Assembly: GCF_000019965.1 (NCBI RefSeq)
Contig: NC_010571.1
Span: 2,179,001 to 2,243,000, forward strand
Length of the DNA stretch: 64,000 bases
From: Opitutus terrae PB90-1
Lineage (GTDB): Bacteria > Verrucomicrobiota > Verrucomicrobiia > Opitutales > Opitutaceae
Direction: 5' to 3'
Made by a program: the position numbers and the translations under genes. The notes under the pieces are model-generated. The model searched no databases, had not been told where the DNA came from, and saw only the letters and a program-made list of their open reading frames with translations. Positions 26,642-34,791 of this stretch are shown here, piece by piece (the stretch's first letter is position 1; the number at the start of each line of letters is the position of its first letter).

Positions 26642-27400
26642 ATGAATATCCGCTCCCTCTTTTCTCTCCTGGCCGGGCTCGCCACCGTCAGCGCTTTTGC
26701 CGCCCTGCCCGAGTATACGCCGATGAAGGTCATCCAGACCGAACCGGTGATGTATCCCCGTCAGTTGAGTGATCTCGGCGTCACGACCGGCGAAGTTCAC
26801 GTGGCGGTGCAGGTCGACGAAACCGGCAAGCTCACCGATCATCTCGTCACCGCCTACACGCATCCGAAATTCGCCGAAGCCGCGGTGGATGCGCTCAACA
26901 AATGGCGCTTCGAGCCGGCCGTTGTGAAAGGCCAGCCGTGCAGTGCCACGGTCGATCTCACCTTCGTGTTCGAGACCCGCGGCATGGTCGTGGTGAACAT
27001 GACCATCAGCTCCTATGTCGAAATGCGGACGATGCAGCTGCGCCCGACGGCGAACAGCTACAGCGTGTGCCGGCTCAGCGAGCTGGATGCGATTCCCACG
27101 CCCGCGAAGGTCGTGACACCCGGCTATCCCGCCGATGCGGCGAAGCAGGGGCAGCCGGGCCAGGTCACGGTGTTCTTCTACATCGATGAACAGGGCCGCG
27201 TGCGTCTGCCCGCGGTGAGCCGCGAATCGAGCCTGCAATACGAAAGTTTCGCCGCCGCGGCGCTCGATGCGGTGAGTCAGTGGCAGTTCGAGCCGCCGAT
27301 GTCCAAAGGTCGGCCGGTGCTCGTGGCTGCGCGGCAGGACTTCACCTTCAAGCCCGCGCCCGTCGCCGCGGCTGCTCCGGCGCCCACGGCCACCCGATAG
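26642..27400 (+). CDS. Exported protein with two TonB C-terminal-like domains
   Basis: This 252-residue protein has a signal peptide (residues 1-~21, MNIRSLFSLLAGLATVSAFA), then two tandem ~90-residue TonB_C-like units. The first contains GEVHVAVQVDETGKLTDHLV and ALNKWRFEPAVVKG; the second GQVTVFFYIDEQGRVRLPAV and VSQWQFEPPMSKGRPV. The repeated W-x-F-E-P and V-D-x-x-G motifs define the fold. It lacks the N-terminal membrane anchor and proline-rich spacer of true TonB, so it cannot work as a conventional energy transducer. It may bind outer-membrane receptors from the periplasm. A hairpin lies 16 bp after the stop. Confidence 0.82.
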   Translation: MNIRSLFSLLAGLATVSAFAALPEYTPMKVIQTEPVMYPRQLSDLGVTTGEVHVAVQVDETGKLTDHLVTAYTHPKFAEAAVDALNKWRFEPAVVKGQPCSATVDLTFVFETRGMVVVNMTISSYVEMRTMQLRPTANSYSVCRLSELDAIPTPAKVVTPGYPADAAKQGQPGQVTVFFYIDEQGRVRLPAVSRESSLQYESFAAAALDAVSQWQFEPPMSKGRPVLVAARQDFTFKPAPVAAAAPAPTATR

Positions 27401-27415
27401 ACTTCTCCTTCGCAG

Positions 27416-27439
27416 AGCGGGGATCAGCCGATCCCCGCT
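27416..27439 (+). terminator. Hairpin after the double TonB_C gene
   Basis: AGCGGGGATC-agcc-GATCCCCGCT is a perfect 10-bp stem with a tetraloop 15 bp downstream of the stop codon. It lacks a clear U-tract (TTCGCC follows), so it is a likely but weak intrinsic terminator or a 3' stabiliser. Confidence 0.5.
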
Positions 27440-27534
27440 TCGCCGCCTAATGACACCCCGCCAAGAAACGCGTAATTTTTTGAAGGGTCTTCTTCTCAGT
27501 TTACGCGCAATCTCTTCATCTCGATCGTTCTGTC

Positions 27535-27870
27535 ATGCCCACTCCTCCTGATCCCCTCGATCCGTTACTCGACCACTGGTCGGAGGTGCCCGAACCGTCT
27601 CCCCGGCTGGCGTCCGAAGTCTGGCGCCGGATCGCTCTCGCAGAAGAAGCGGAACGCGAGCCTCGCGGCCTCCGGGCCGGGCTCGAGGCTTGGTTCGCGC
27701 GACCGCCGTTCGCGGCGATGTTTGTCGCTAGCTGCGCGCTCCTCGGATTGTTTCTGGCCGAAGTTCGCGTGAACCAGCAGCAGCGCGAACGCAGCGCCCA
27801 GCTGGCGCGCAGCTACATTCAGTTAATTGATCCGCTGCTCAAGGATCACGTCATCGCCCGCAACCCATGA
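27535..27870 (+). CDS. Small membrane protein, anti-sigma factor candidate (CnrY-like position)
   Basis: This 111-residue protein has a cytoplasmic N-terminal half (PDPLDPLLDHWSEVPEPSPR, then LASEVWRRIALAEEAERE) and one membrane helix at ~residues 60-76 (AAMFVASCALLGLFLAEV). It ends with a short periplasmic tail. The L-W-x-V-P-x-P-x-P-x-L segment resembles the short sigma-binding helices of anti-sigma factors. It precedes and overlaps (ATGA) the periplasmic sensor-like gene, which is followed by an ECF sigma factor: the same order as cnrY-cnrX-cnrH. No sequence identity to CnrY can be claimed by eye; the role is inferred from topology and context. Confidence 0.6.
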   Translation: MPTPPDPLDPLLDHWSEVPEPSPRLASEVWRRIALAEEAEREPRGLRAGLEAWFARPPFAAMFVASCALLGLFLAEVRVNQQQRERSAQLARSYIQLIDPLLKDHVIARNP

Positions 27871-28310
27871 ACCGCTCCCTCCTGATCATTTTGCTCGGCG
27901 TGGCCGTGGGCTTGGGCGTGCATTTCGGCTACTATCAGCTGCACCGCCCGGCGAGCTTCGACACCCTGGAAGGCCAGCTCGCCTGGATGCGGACCGAACT
28001 CAAGCTCACCGAGCCGCAATTTGCCCAGATCAAGGAATTGCACGAGGCGTCGAGCCCGCGGCTGCGCGCGCTTGCCGTCGAAGTCGCCCGGATGCGGGCG
28101 GAGTTCGAGGCGTTCGAGCACCAGCGGCTGACGTCCGACCACGTTGATTTCATCGAGTTCGCCCAATTCGTCGAAGCGCGTCGCAACATCAACCGCGAAT
28201 GCCTCGAGTCGACCCGCCGGCTGGTCATGGCCACGGCGGACGTCATGACCCCGGAACAGCGGGCCCAGTATCTGGGGATCGTCTCGGCCGTCGATCCATT
28301 ACAACTCTGA
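27867..28310 (+). CDS. Periplasmic metal-sensor-like protein (CnrX/ZraP, Metal_resist family)
   Basis: This 147-residue protein is membrane-anchored by residues ~4-22 (SLLIILLGVAVGLGVHFGY), with an all-helical periplasmic domain. LKLTEPQFAQIKELHEASSP, the charged helix LRALAVEVARMRAEFEAFE, and NRECLESTRRLV followed by MTPEQRAQYL match the four-helix hook of the CnrX/ZraP/CpxP-like family (length ~148 in CnrX). These proteins sense divalent metal or envelope stress and control a partner anti-sigma factor. The ligand is unknown; the few His residues visible (HEAS, EHQR, DHVDF) could be ligands. Confidence 0.78.
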   Translation: MNRSLLIILLGVAVGLGVHFGYYQLHRPASFDTLEGQLAWMRTELKLTEPQFAQIKELHEASSPRLRALAVEVARMRAEFEAFEHQRLTSDHVDFIEFAQFVEARRNINRECLESTRRLVMATADVMTPEQRAQYLGIVSAVDPLQL

Positions 28311-28337
28311 CTCGCCGACCGAGCGCAACCCCGCGCC

Positions 28338-28946
28338 GTGCCCACTGACCCCGCCATCGATCGCGCGAGCCTCGTCGCCCTGCAGCACGGCGACACCACG
28401 GCCTTGAACCGGCTCATCGCCCGGTGGCAGCGGCCATTGGTGAGTTACGCGTACCGCTACGTGCAAAACTCTGCGGACGCGAACGACCTCGTCGCGAACG
28501 TGTTCGTGCGGCTGTACCAGCAGCGCACCCGCCTCCGCACCGACACGAATGTCGCCGCGTGGCTGTTCACCGCGCTGACCAATCTTTGCCACAACCATCA
28601 CCGCTGGAAGCGGCGTCATCCGACCGTGCCGCTCGAACCGGTCAACAACCGCGATGATGGCGAACGCTCGAGCGGCGATTTCGGCGAAGTGGCGAGCGAT
28701 CGCCCCGGACCGGACACCCTGCTGGCGCAGGACGAGGTCGCGGGCGCCGTGCGCAGTGCGATCGACGAACTGCCGCACGACTTGAAGGTCGCGGTGCTGC
28801 TCCACCATTACGAGAACCTGTCCTATCGCGAGATCGCCGAGATCACGAGTTGCTCCGAACGCGGGATCGAAACCCGGCTCTACCGCGCGCGGCAGCAGCT
28901 ACGGCAGATGTTGGGCCATTTGATTCGCGAGGCGACGAGCTGTTAG
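28338..28946 (+). CDS. ECF-type RNA polymerase sigma factor
   Basis: This 202-residue protein has sigma region 2 at ~20-95 (RWQRPLVSYAYRYVQNSADA, NDLVANVFVRLYQQR, AAWLFTALTNLCHNHHRWKR) and region 4 at ~140-195 (AIDELPHDLKVAVLLHHYEN, YREIAEITSCSERGIETRLY, RARQQLRQML). It lacks region 3, as ECF factors do. The start is a GTG at 28338; no ATG is suitable. It follows the sensor and membrane genes by 27 bp, so the three probably form an operon in which the sigma factor is released when the periplasmic protein is engaged, and activates its own genes. The CxxC-free sequence rules out a ZAS redox switch on the sigma side. Confidence 0.93.
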   Translation: MPTDPAIDRASLVALQHGDTTALNRLIARWQRPLVSYAYRYVQNSADANDLVANVFVRLYQQRTRLRTDTNVAAWLFTALTNLCHNHHRWKRRHPTVPLEPVNNRDDGERSSGDFGEVASDRPGPDTLLAQDEVAGAVRSAIDELPHDLKVAVLLHHYENLSYREIAEITSCSERGIETRLYRARQQLRQMLGHLIREATSC

Positions 28947-29119
28947 GTTGCTGAAAGCCCAGAGCTGGGAGTCCAGAGCCGAGTGCCCCGAGCCTGCCGG
29001 GACGACGCTTGCTTGGGAGGGCGGCCGCCCTCGGCCACATTCCCGCTCGCACCGGAGGGCCCGCACAACGCGTGCGCGCCGAGGCGCCAAACCGGGGGCG
29101 AACTCCTCTGCCGGCGCGT

Positions 29120-30502
29120 CTACTGGTAAAGCCAGTAGCGTTTGCTCTGCGCCTGATAGATCTTGGCGCGTCGCTGCCAGTCCGCGAAGAATGCCGCGAT
29201 GTTGGTGTTCGCGCCGTCGCGCTGGAGCGCGCGGAAGAATTCCTCGCTGCCCATGTGACGAAGGAAACCGCTGGCGGCTGAGTCGGGCACCAGGAACGGA
29301 TTCTTTTTTTCAATCCGACACGCGAGCTGCATCAGATAAAAACTCAGCTGCGTCGGGTTCCATTCGTCCCAATCGGTGACCTCGACGAACACGCCGGTCA
29401 TCGGTTTGCCCTCGCGATTCGGCACACTCACGCGGCGGAACGACAGCCCCGGAATCTTCAGCTGTTCCAATTCGCGTTCGATGATTTCGCTCTTCACCGA
29501 TTTGTGGGAAATTCCCCGGAACGCGTATTGGTCGCCGACGCCGTGCCGGAAGCCGAGGTCGAAGCGCGGCGGATCCCAATACGTGCCGAGCCCGACCATC
29601 GCATAGCCCACGCACGCCGAAAAATCCTGCACCATCGGCGAGGTGGGAATCCAAGTGAGCCCGGTCTCCGGCCAGCGCATGCTGCGCCGCCAGCCGCGCA
29701 TCGGAACGACGGTCAGCCGTCCGCGCGCGCGCGCGGCGTCGGACACCGCGAGCACGCCGGGCGCTTCTTTGGCCATGCGGGCGAGCTCCGCGATCGTGAG
29801 CCCGTGAACATACGGAACGCGAAAGGCGCCGACGTAGCTCATCCATTTCGTATCGAGCGGAGGGCCGTCGGCTTTCAGTCCGCCGAGCGGGTTCGGTCGG
29901 TCGAGGACGATCACTTCCACGTCGTGTTCAAAACAGGCCTCCATCACCAACTTCATCGCGCTCACGTAGGTGTAGCTGCGGGTGCCGATGTCCTGGAGGT
30001 CGACGACGACCGCATCGAGCCCGCTGAGTTGCGCCTTGGTGGGCTTGCGCGAACGGCCGTTATAGAGCGATAGCACGCGCAAACCCGTGCGCGCGTCGGT
30101 GTGATCCTCGTATTTTTTCTCGGCCGGCAGCAGTCCGTAAATGCCGTGCTCCACGCCGAAGAGCGCGACGAGCTTTACCCCAGGAGCGCGGCGCAACACC
30201 TCGATGGTGCTCACGCCATTGCGATTCACGCCGGCGGCGTGGGTCAGCAGGCCGATGCGCTTGCCCTTCACCGGCGCGAAGCCCTGCGCCTCGAGCACGT
30301 CAATGCCCAGCAGGACCAGCGGTGTGCTGGGCCGCGGCGCGGGGGCCGGCGGGGTATAGAGTGGGGCGACGGGCGCGCTTTGGGCCGCACCGTTGGCGGA
30401 GCGGGTGGGCGCCTGACTGGCACTGCAGCCCAGAAGCCCAAGAGCCAAAGCCGCGTAGGCCAGCGTCCGTTGGAAGGAGAAAGGAGCAAAAAACCCGACC
30501 AT
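29120..30502 (-). CDS. DUF1343 / NamZ-type exo-beta-N-acetylmuramidase-like lipoprotein
   Basis: The start at 30502 gives a 26-residue lipoprotein signal ending in the lipobox LLGC; ATGs at 30529 and 30559 would lengthen it. The mature protein has a Pro/Ala-rich spacer, then the DUF1343 core: GIDVLEAQGF, GKRIGLLTHAAGVN, VALFGVEHGIYG, VVVDLQDIGTRSYTY, VIVLDRPNPLGGLKADGP and WDPPRFDLGF. NamZ of Bacillus, a DUF1343 member, removes N-acetylmuramic acid from peptidoglycan ends. As a lipoprotein it would work on wall fragments in the periplasm. It is adjacent to glycerate kinase on the same strand (87 bp apart). Confidence 0.88.
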   Translation of the reverse strand: MVGFFAPFSFQRTLAYAALALGLLGCSASQAPTRSANGAAQSAPVAPLYTPPAPAPRPSTPLVLLGIDVLEAQGFAPVKGKRIGLLTHAAGVNRNGVSTIEVLRRAPGVKLVALFGVEHGIYGLLPAEKKYEDHTDARTGLRVLSLYNGRSRKPTKAQLSGLDAVVVDLQDIGTRSYTYVSAMKLVMEACFEHDVEVIVLDRPNPLGGLKADGPPLDTKWMSYVGAFRVPYVHGLTIAELARMAKEAPGVLAVSDAARARGRLTVVPMRGWRRSMRWPETGLTWIPTSPMVQDFSACVGYAMVGLGTYWDPPRFDLGFRHGVGDQYAFRGISHKSVKSEIIERELEQLKIPGLSFRRVSVPNREGKPMTGVFVEVTDWDEWNPTQLSFYLMQLACRIEKKNPFLVPDSAASGFLRHMGSEEFFRALQRDGANTNIAAFFADWQRRAKIYQAQSKRYWLYQ

Positions 30503-30588
30503 GTGCGCCCACTTTGCGGTCCGGGGCATCGTCGTCGAGGGAGAATCGCCGGCCGCCATGACGCTGCTACAAAATCGTAGACTTTTGA

Positions 30589-31746
30589 TCAGCCGAGTTG
30601 CCGCTGCACGGCGCGACGCAATCCCTCCGCGGTGGCGGCCAGCGCAGCGTGCAGCGGCAGTTCGGGCGGGCTGATCGCGTGGAGCTGTGCTGCGGACCCG
30701 ATGTCGACCGCGATCCGGCCGGCGAATACATGGATCGGTTTGCCCGCTGCCTGCGCGAGGGCGATGAGTGCGCCTGGTCCTTTGCCCGCGAGCGAGCTGC
30801 GATCGAAGCAGCCTTCGCCGGTCAGCACCAGATCGGCCGCGGCCACGCGACGATCGAGGTCCAGCCATGTTGCCACCAGATCAGCACCCCGCACCAGCCG
30901 GGCGCCGGCGGCGACCATCAAGCCGAAGGCGAGCCCACCGGCGGCGCCGGCCCCGGGCGAGTCCATTTGCCGCTCCGGCTGGCCATGGTGGTCGCACAGC
31001 ATCCGGCCCATGCGGGCATCGGCCTCCTCGAGTTTCGGCAGGTCGGCCGGCGTGAGACCTTTCTGCGGCGCGAAAACTGCCGCGCAACCCTGCGGGCCGA
31101 GGAGGGGATTGGTCACATCGCAGGCGATCCGCAGCGGCGGCAGCTTGCCGATCACGGATCCGCGGATACGCGCCACCTCCTGCCACGTTGCGGGCACGGG
31201 TGGAACGATCAGCCGCTCGCCGTGATCCATGAACTCCACGCCGAGCGCGGCGAGCGCGCCGGTGCCGAGATCGTTGGTGGCGCTGCCCCCCACGCCGAGG
31301 AGCACCGCCGCCGCGCCCGCGCGCTGCGCCGCGGCGATCAGTTCGCCGGTGCCCAGCGTCGTCGTGAGCCATGGATTTTGCTCCGATGGCGACAACAGCG
31401 CCAGACCGCTGGCGGCCGCCATCTCGAGGACCGCCACGCGCGACCCTGCCGGCAACGGCGGCAAATCGAGCCGGGCCTGCACGGCCGCGTTCACCCGCTC
31501 GGCTGCCACCAGACCGAAGGCCGCTTGGACGCGACGCCCCCGCGGCCCGCAGGCGCTCACAGTATGCATGACGCCGCCGGCCGCCACGGTGAGAATCTCC
31601 GCAAATCCTTCCCCACCGTCGGCGAGCGGACACTCGTCGAGAATCCAGTCCGGGTGCGTTTCGCGCAACGCTTCTGCCGCGGTGCGGCAGGCCGCTCGGG
31701 CGGTCAACGCGTGCTTGAATTTGTCGAAGGCGAGCAGGACGCGCAT
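30589..31746 (-). CDS. glxK: Glycerate 2-kinase
   Basis: This 385-residue cytoplasmic kinase starts MRVLLAFDKFKHALTA, the family N-terminus (AFDSFKGSLSA-like). The core has ECPLADGGEGFAEIL, VLLGVGGSATNDLGTGALAA (the nucleotide/glycerate loop), IACDVTNPLLGPQGCAAVFA, GAGAAGGLAFGL and LVLTGEGCFDRSSLAGKGP. It phosphorylates D-glycerate, usually to 2-phosphoglycerate, channelling serine, glyoxylate or aldarate catabolism into glycolysis. Length is standard. No glyoxylate or tartronate genes are adjacent. Confidence 0.95.
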   Translation of the reverse strand: MRVLLAFDKFKHALTARAACRTAAEALRETHPDWILDECPLADGGEGFAEILTVAAGGVMHTVSACGPRGRRVQAAFGLVAAERVNAAVQARLDLPPLPAGSRVAVLEMAAASGLALLSPSEQNPWLTTTLGTGELIAAAQRAGAAAVLLGVGGSATNDLGTGALAALGVEFMDHGERLIVPPVPATWQEVARIRGSVIGKLPPLRIACDVTNPLLGPQGCAAVFAPQKGLTPADLPKLEEADARMGRMLCDHHGQPERQMDSPGAGAAGGLAFGLMVAAGARLVRGADLVATWLDLDRRVAAADLVLTGEGCFDRSSLAGKGPGALIALAQAAGKPIHVFAGRIAVDIGSAAQLHAISPPELPLHAALAATAEGLRRAVQRQLG

Positions 31747-32085
31747 CGGCAGCCAATGACACCTCGTAAGTCACGGCGAGCGAGGCCTTTTTTGACGGAA
31801 AATTTCCGGACGACCGCGTTTCTTGCGACCAGAAAAACGAGAACTAATCAGGCGTTTCTTGGCTTGCCTCTGGGAACGCCGAGGACACTCAGGAGGGCGC
31901 CCTCGGGAAACGTTCGCGGATCCATCATTAACCCGTTTTATAACTGGACCACCACAACAGGTGGGGGTTGACGTTAGTGGCAACCGCGACTGGTAGTGGC
32001 AGTCCCGTTCCCTGGGCTAGCGTGTGGTCACGCTTCCAGCCGTTTTTTTCTCTCAGTGCGACGCTCTTGCCATGCCTTTTAACCA
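31747..32085. other. Intergenic leader before the ribonucleotide reductase gene
   Basis: This is 339 bases between the divergent glycerate kinase and ribonucleotide reductase starts. It contains CCGAGG/CCTCGG (near 31880-31905) and CCACC-acaaca-GGTGG hairpins, and an AT-rich TTATAAC at ~31938 that could be a -10 element without a good -35. I see no cobalamin riboswitch core and no NrdR-box pair, though the downstream enzyme is B12-dependent. Confidence 0.45.
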
Positions 32086-34614
32086 ATGAATTCCGCCACG
32101 CTTACCGCCCCGTCCCAAAACCGTTTGAATGGAGATCACCCCGTCGCTCGCAAGGGCGCGCAGTTGCTGAATCGTGCGATTCCGGCGGACGCCCGCATGG
32201 TGATCAAACGCGATGGCTCCAAGGTGCGTTTCGACCAGAGCAAGGTCACGCGGGCGCTCGCGTTGGCGTTTCACGAAGTGCGGACGGACAACGCGCCGAA
32301 TCCGTATCGGGATCACCTGCTGGCGTGCTTCGGGCTCGACACGGAAACCTTCAACGAGGTCAGCCGGATTTCCGGTGCGGTGGCGCAGATGCTCGAACTG
32401 TATTACCGCGACGGCAAACACCCTTCAATCGAACAGGTGCAGGACGCGGCCGAAAAGGCGATCGCGGCGGCCGGACACTGGGAAGTCGCCCGGGCCTACA
32501 TGCTCTACCGCGCCCGGCACGCCGAGCGTCGGCTGGCGCACTATGTCGACAACGGCATGGCCGACTACATCGCGATGGCGAAATACGCGCGCTATCGTCC
32601 CGACTTGGGCCGGCGGGAAATTTTCACGGAAGGCGTCGAGCGGGTGCGCGACATGCATCTGACGTTCTTTGCGGACAAACTGGAACGCCAACTGTCGTCG
32701 GCCCTGCCGGCGGAGATTACCGATCTGGCGGGGAAGAACGCGGAACTGCTGGTGCGCTCCATCGGCGGCATGCGGCTCGACCAGATCATCGCCGACGCGT
32801 TCACGCAGGTCGCGACGAAGAAGGTGCTGCCGAGCATGCGTTCGATGCAGTTCGGCGGGCCGGCGATTCTCAAGAATCACAGCCGGATATTCAACTGCAG
32901 CTTCGCGAACGTCGACCGGATCGAATTCTTCCGCGAATATTTCTTCCTGCTGCTGAGCGGCTGCGGCGTGGGCTTCTCGGTGCAGAAGCATCACATCGCG
33001 ATGCTGCCGCCGCTGCCGCCGCGGGGCGCGGAGAACGATCTGCCCGTGGTGCATTTCCACATCGAGGACACCATCGAAGGCTGGTCGGACGCGCTGCACG
33101 CGCTGATCATGTCCTTCTACGAGGGCACCAAGATCGAATTCGACTACTCGCGGATTCGTCCGCGTGGCAGCCTGTTGAAGACCTCGGGCGGCAAGGCGCC
33201 CGGTCACCTGCCGCTGAAGAAGGCACTCGGCAAGGTCGAGGCGCTGCTGCACGAGGCCGCCGGCCGCGCGCTGCGCCCGATCGAGGTCTACGACCTGAAC
33301 ATGTTCATCGCGAAAGCGGTGCTCGCGGGCGGTATTCGCCGTTCGGCGACCATCTGCCTCTTCTCGCCCGATGACGAGGAGATGATGAACGCCAAGACCG
33401 GCAACTGGTTCGACAAGCACCCGCATCGCTCCGCCTCGAACAATTCCGCGGTGCTGTCGCGCAGCGACAAGAACATCGAGCATTTCAAGAAGCTGTTCAA
33501 GGCCCAGAAGGAGTTCGGCGAGCCGGGCTTTTTCTTCAACGACCACCCCGACGCCGGCTGCAATCCCTGCGCCGAAATCAACCTCCTGCCGGTCGTGAAC
33601 TGGGAGCTCTCGCAGGACGAGGTCGCGAAACTTTTCGCCAACGGCTACAAGGGCGACCTTCCCGGCACGACCCGGCTGTCCGGCTTCCAGCACTGCAATC
33701 TCACCACGATCAACGGCCAGGCCGCGACGACCGAGACGGCGTTCTACAAGGCGTGCATCGCGGCGACGGTGATCGGCACGTTGCAGGCCGCCTACACCGA
33801 CATGCCGTATCTCGGGCCGATCACGAAGCTGATCAACGAGCACGATTCGCTGCTCGGCGTGTCGATTTGCGGGTTCATGGACAACCCCGGTGTGCTGTTC
33901 GACCAGGAGATCCTGACGAGCGGCGCGAAACTGTGCCGCGCGACGAACCGCCTCGTGGCGAAGCTGATCGGCATCCAGCCCGCCGCCAAGCTCTCGACCT
34001 GCAAGCCGGAGGGCACCGCTTCGCTGATCCTTGGCGCTGCGTCGGGCATTCATCCGCACCACGCGCGACGCTATTTCCGCCGCGTGCAAGCCAACCGCAA
34101 GGAGCCGATCTACGCCTTTTTCAAGCAGACCAATCCGCAGATGACGGAGGTCTCCGTCTACAATCCCGACACGGACGACGTGATCACTTTCCCCGTCGAG
34201 GCGCCGAAGAAGGCCATCCTTCGGAAAGATCTCACGGCGATCCAATTCCTCGAGTTGGTGAAGCTCGTGCAACAATCGTGGGTGATCCCGGGCGGCGACC
34301 CCGAGTCGCGCTCGCCCGATCTGCACCACAACGTGTCGAACACCTGCACCGTCCGCGCGGACGAGTGGGAAGAAGTGGCTGAGTTTATCTGGGCCAACCG
34401 CCGTTACTTCACCGGCATCTCGTTGCTGCAGGAGGCCGGGGACAAGACGTATGCCCAGGCGCCGCGCGAAGAGGTCTCGACCGAAGCCGACGTTGCGAAA
34501 TGGAATTCCCTGCGCCCGAACAAGGTCGACTACACCTTGATGCGGGAGCAGTCGGATGAGACCGAACTCAAGCAAACCGTCGCGTGTGCCGGCGGCGCGT
34601 GCGAATTGATCTAG
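32086..34614 (+). CDS. nrdJ: Adenosylcobalamin-dependent (class II) ribonucleotide reductase
   Basis: This 842-residue enzyme makes deoxyribonucleotides. Residues ~35-130 look like an ATP-cone (MVIKRDGSKVRFDQSKVTRA), an allosteric module. The catalytic barrel contains RIFNCSFANVD (first active Cys), NPCAEINLL near residue 490 (third Cys and Glu of the N-x-C-x-E motif), STCKPEGTASLILGAASGIH and HHNVSNTCTV. The C-terminus has CAGGAC, a swinging dithiol for re-reduction. A single large gene with no radical-generating small subunit nearby points to class II. A strong terminator follows. The diphosphate versus triphosphate form of the substrate cannot be decided from this. Confidence 0.9.
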   Translation: MNSATLTAPSQNRLNGDHPVARKGAQLLNRAIPADARMVIKRDGSKVRFDQSKVTRALALAFHEVRTDNAPNPYRDHLLACFGLDTETFNEVSRISGAVAQMLELYYRDGKHPSIEQVQDAAEKAIAAAGHWEVARAYMLYRARHAERRLAHYVDNGMADYIAMAKYARYRPDLGRREIFTEGVERVRDMHLTFFADKLERQLSSALPAEITDLAGKNAELLVRSIGGMRLDQIIADAFTQVATKKVLPSMRSMQFGGPAILKNHSRIFNCSFANVDRIEFFREYFFLLLSGCGVGFSVQKHHIAMLPPLPPRGAENDLPVVHFHIEDTIEGWSDALHALIMSFYEGTKIEFDYSRIRPRGSLLKTSGGKAPGHLPLKKALGKVEALLHEAAGRALRPIEVYDLNMFIAKAVLAGGIRRSATICLFSPDDEEMMNAKTGNWFDKHPHRSASNNSAVLSRSDKNIEHFKKLFKAQKEFGEPGFFFNDHPDAGCNPCAEINLLPVVNWELSQDEVAKLFANGYKGDLPGTTRLSGFQHCNLTTINGQAATTETAFYKACIAATVIGTLQAAYTDMPYLGPITKLINEHDSLLGVSICGFMDNPGVLFDQEILTSGAKLCRATNRLVAKLIGIQPAAKLSTCKPEGTASLILGAASGIHPHHARRYFRRVQANRKEPIYAFFKQTNPQMTEVSVYNPDTDDVITFPVEAPKKAILRKDLTAIQFLELVKLVQQSWVIPGGDPESRSPDLHHNVSNTCTVRADEWEEVAEFIWANRRYFTGISLLQEAGDKTYAQAPREEVSTEADVAKWNSLRPNKVDYTLMREQSDETELKQTVACAGGACELI

Positions 34615-34642
34615 CACCCGCGCGCAAGTCGCCAGGCAAGCA

Positions 34643-34673
34643 GGGCCGGTCGATTCGACCGGCCCTTTTTTTG
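34643..34673 (+). terminator. Rho-independent terminator after nrdJ
   Basis: GGGCCGGTCGA and TCGACCGGCCC form a GC-rich stem of up to ~10 bp with a tight loop, followed by TTTTTTT. It lies 28 bp past the nrdJ stop. Confidence 0.9.
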
Positions 34674-34757
34674 GTCCCGTGCTCCCGCTCAAGACTAGAC
34701 TAACGGTTACTTCGATTCTTCTGCTCCGCGGTCAGATTGCTCTGGCAGAGGACGGGA

Positions 34758-34782
34758 AAGAGTAACCCATTAGGTTACTCTT
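34758..34782 (+). promoter_or_regulatory. 10-bp hairpin just upstream of the RlmM-like start
   Basis: AAGAGTAACC-catta-GGTTACTCTT is a perfect 10-bp inverted repeat with a 5-nt loop, ending 9 bp before the ATG at 34792. It would place a stem over the translation initiation region or form a palindromic operator. A related single half (GGTTACTTC) lies ~60 bp upstream. Confidence 0.5.
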
Positions 34783-34791
34783 CGGCAGGCC

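Noticed and set aside
29017-29032. Palindrome GAGGGCGGCCGCCCTC between the sigma factor and NamZ-like genes
   Set aside because: Perfect dyad but no loop or U-tract, so not a clear terminator, and a single copy here; possibly another repeat family member.
31747-32085. Possible cobalamin riboswitch before the B12-type ribonucleotide reductase
   Set aside because: No B12-box-like core could be found in the leader; only generic short stems are present.
32425-34692. 755-codon minus-strand open frame over nrdJ
   Set aside because: Antisense to a gene with full motifs; Arg/Glu/Val-rich composition typical of shadow frames in GC-rich codon-biased genes.
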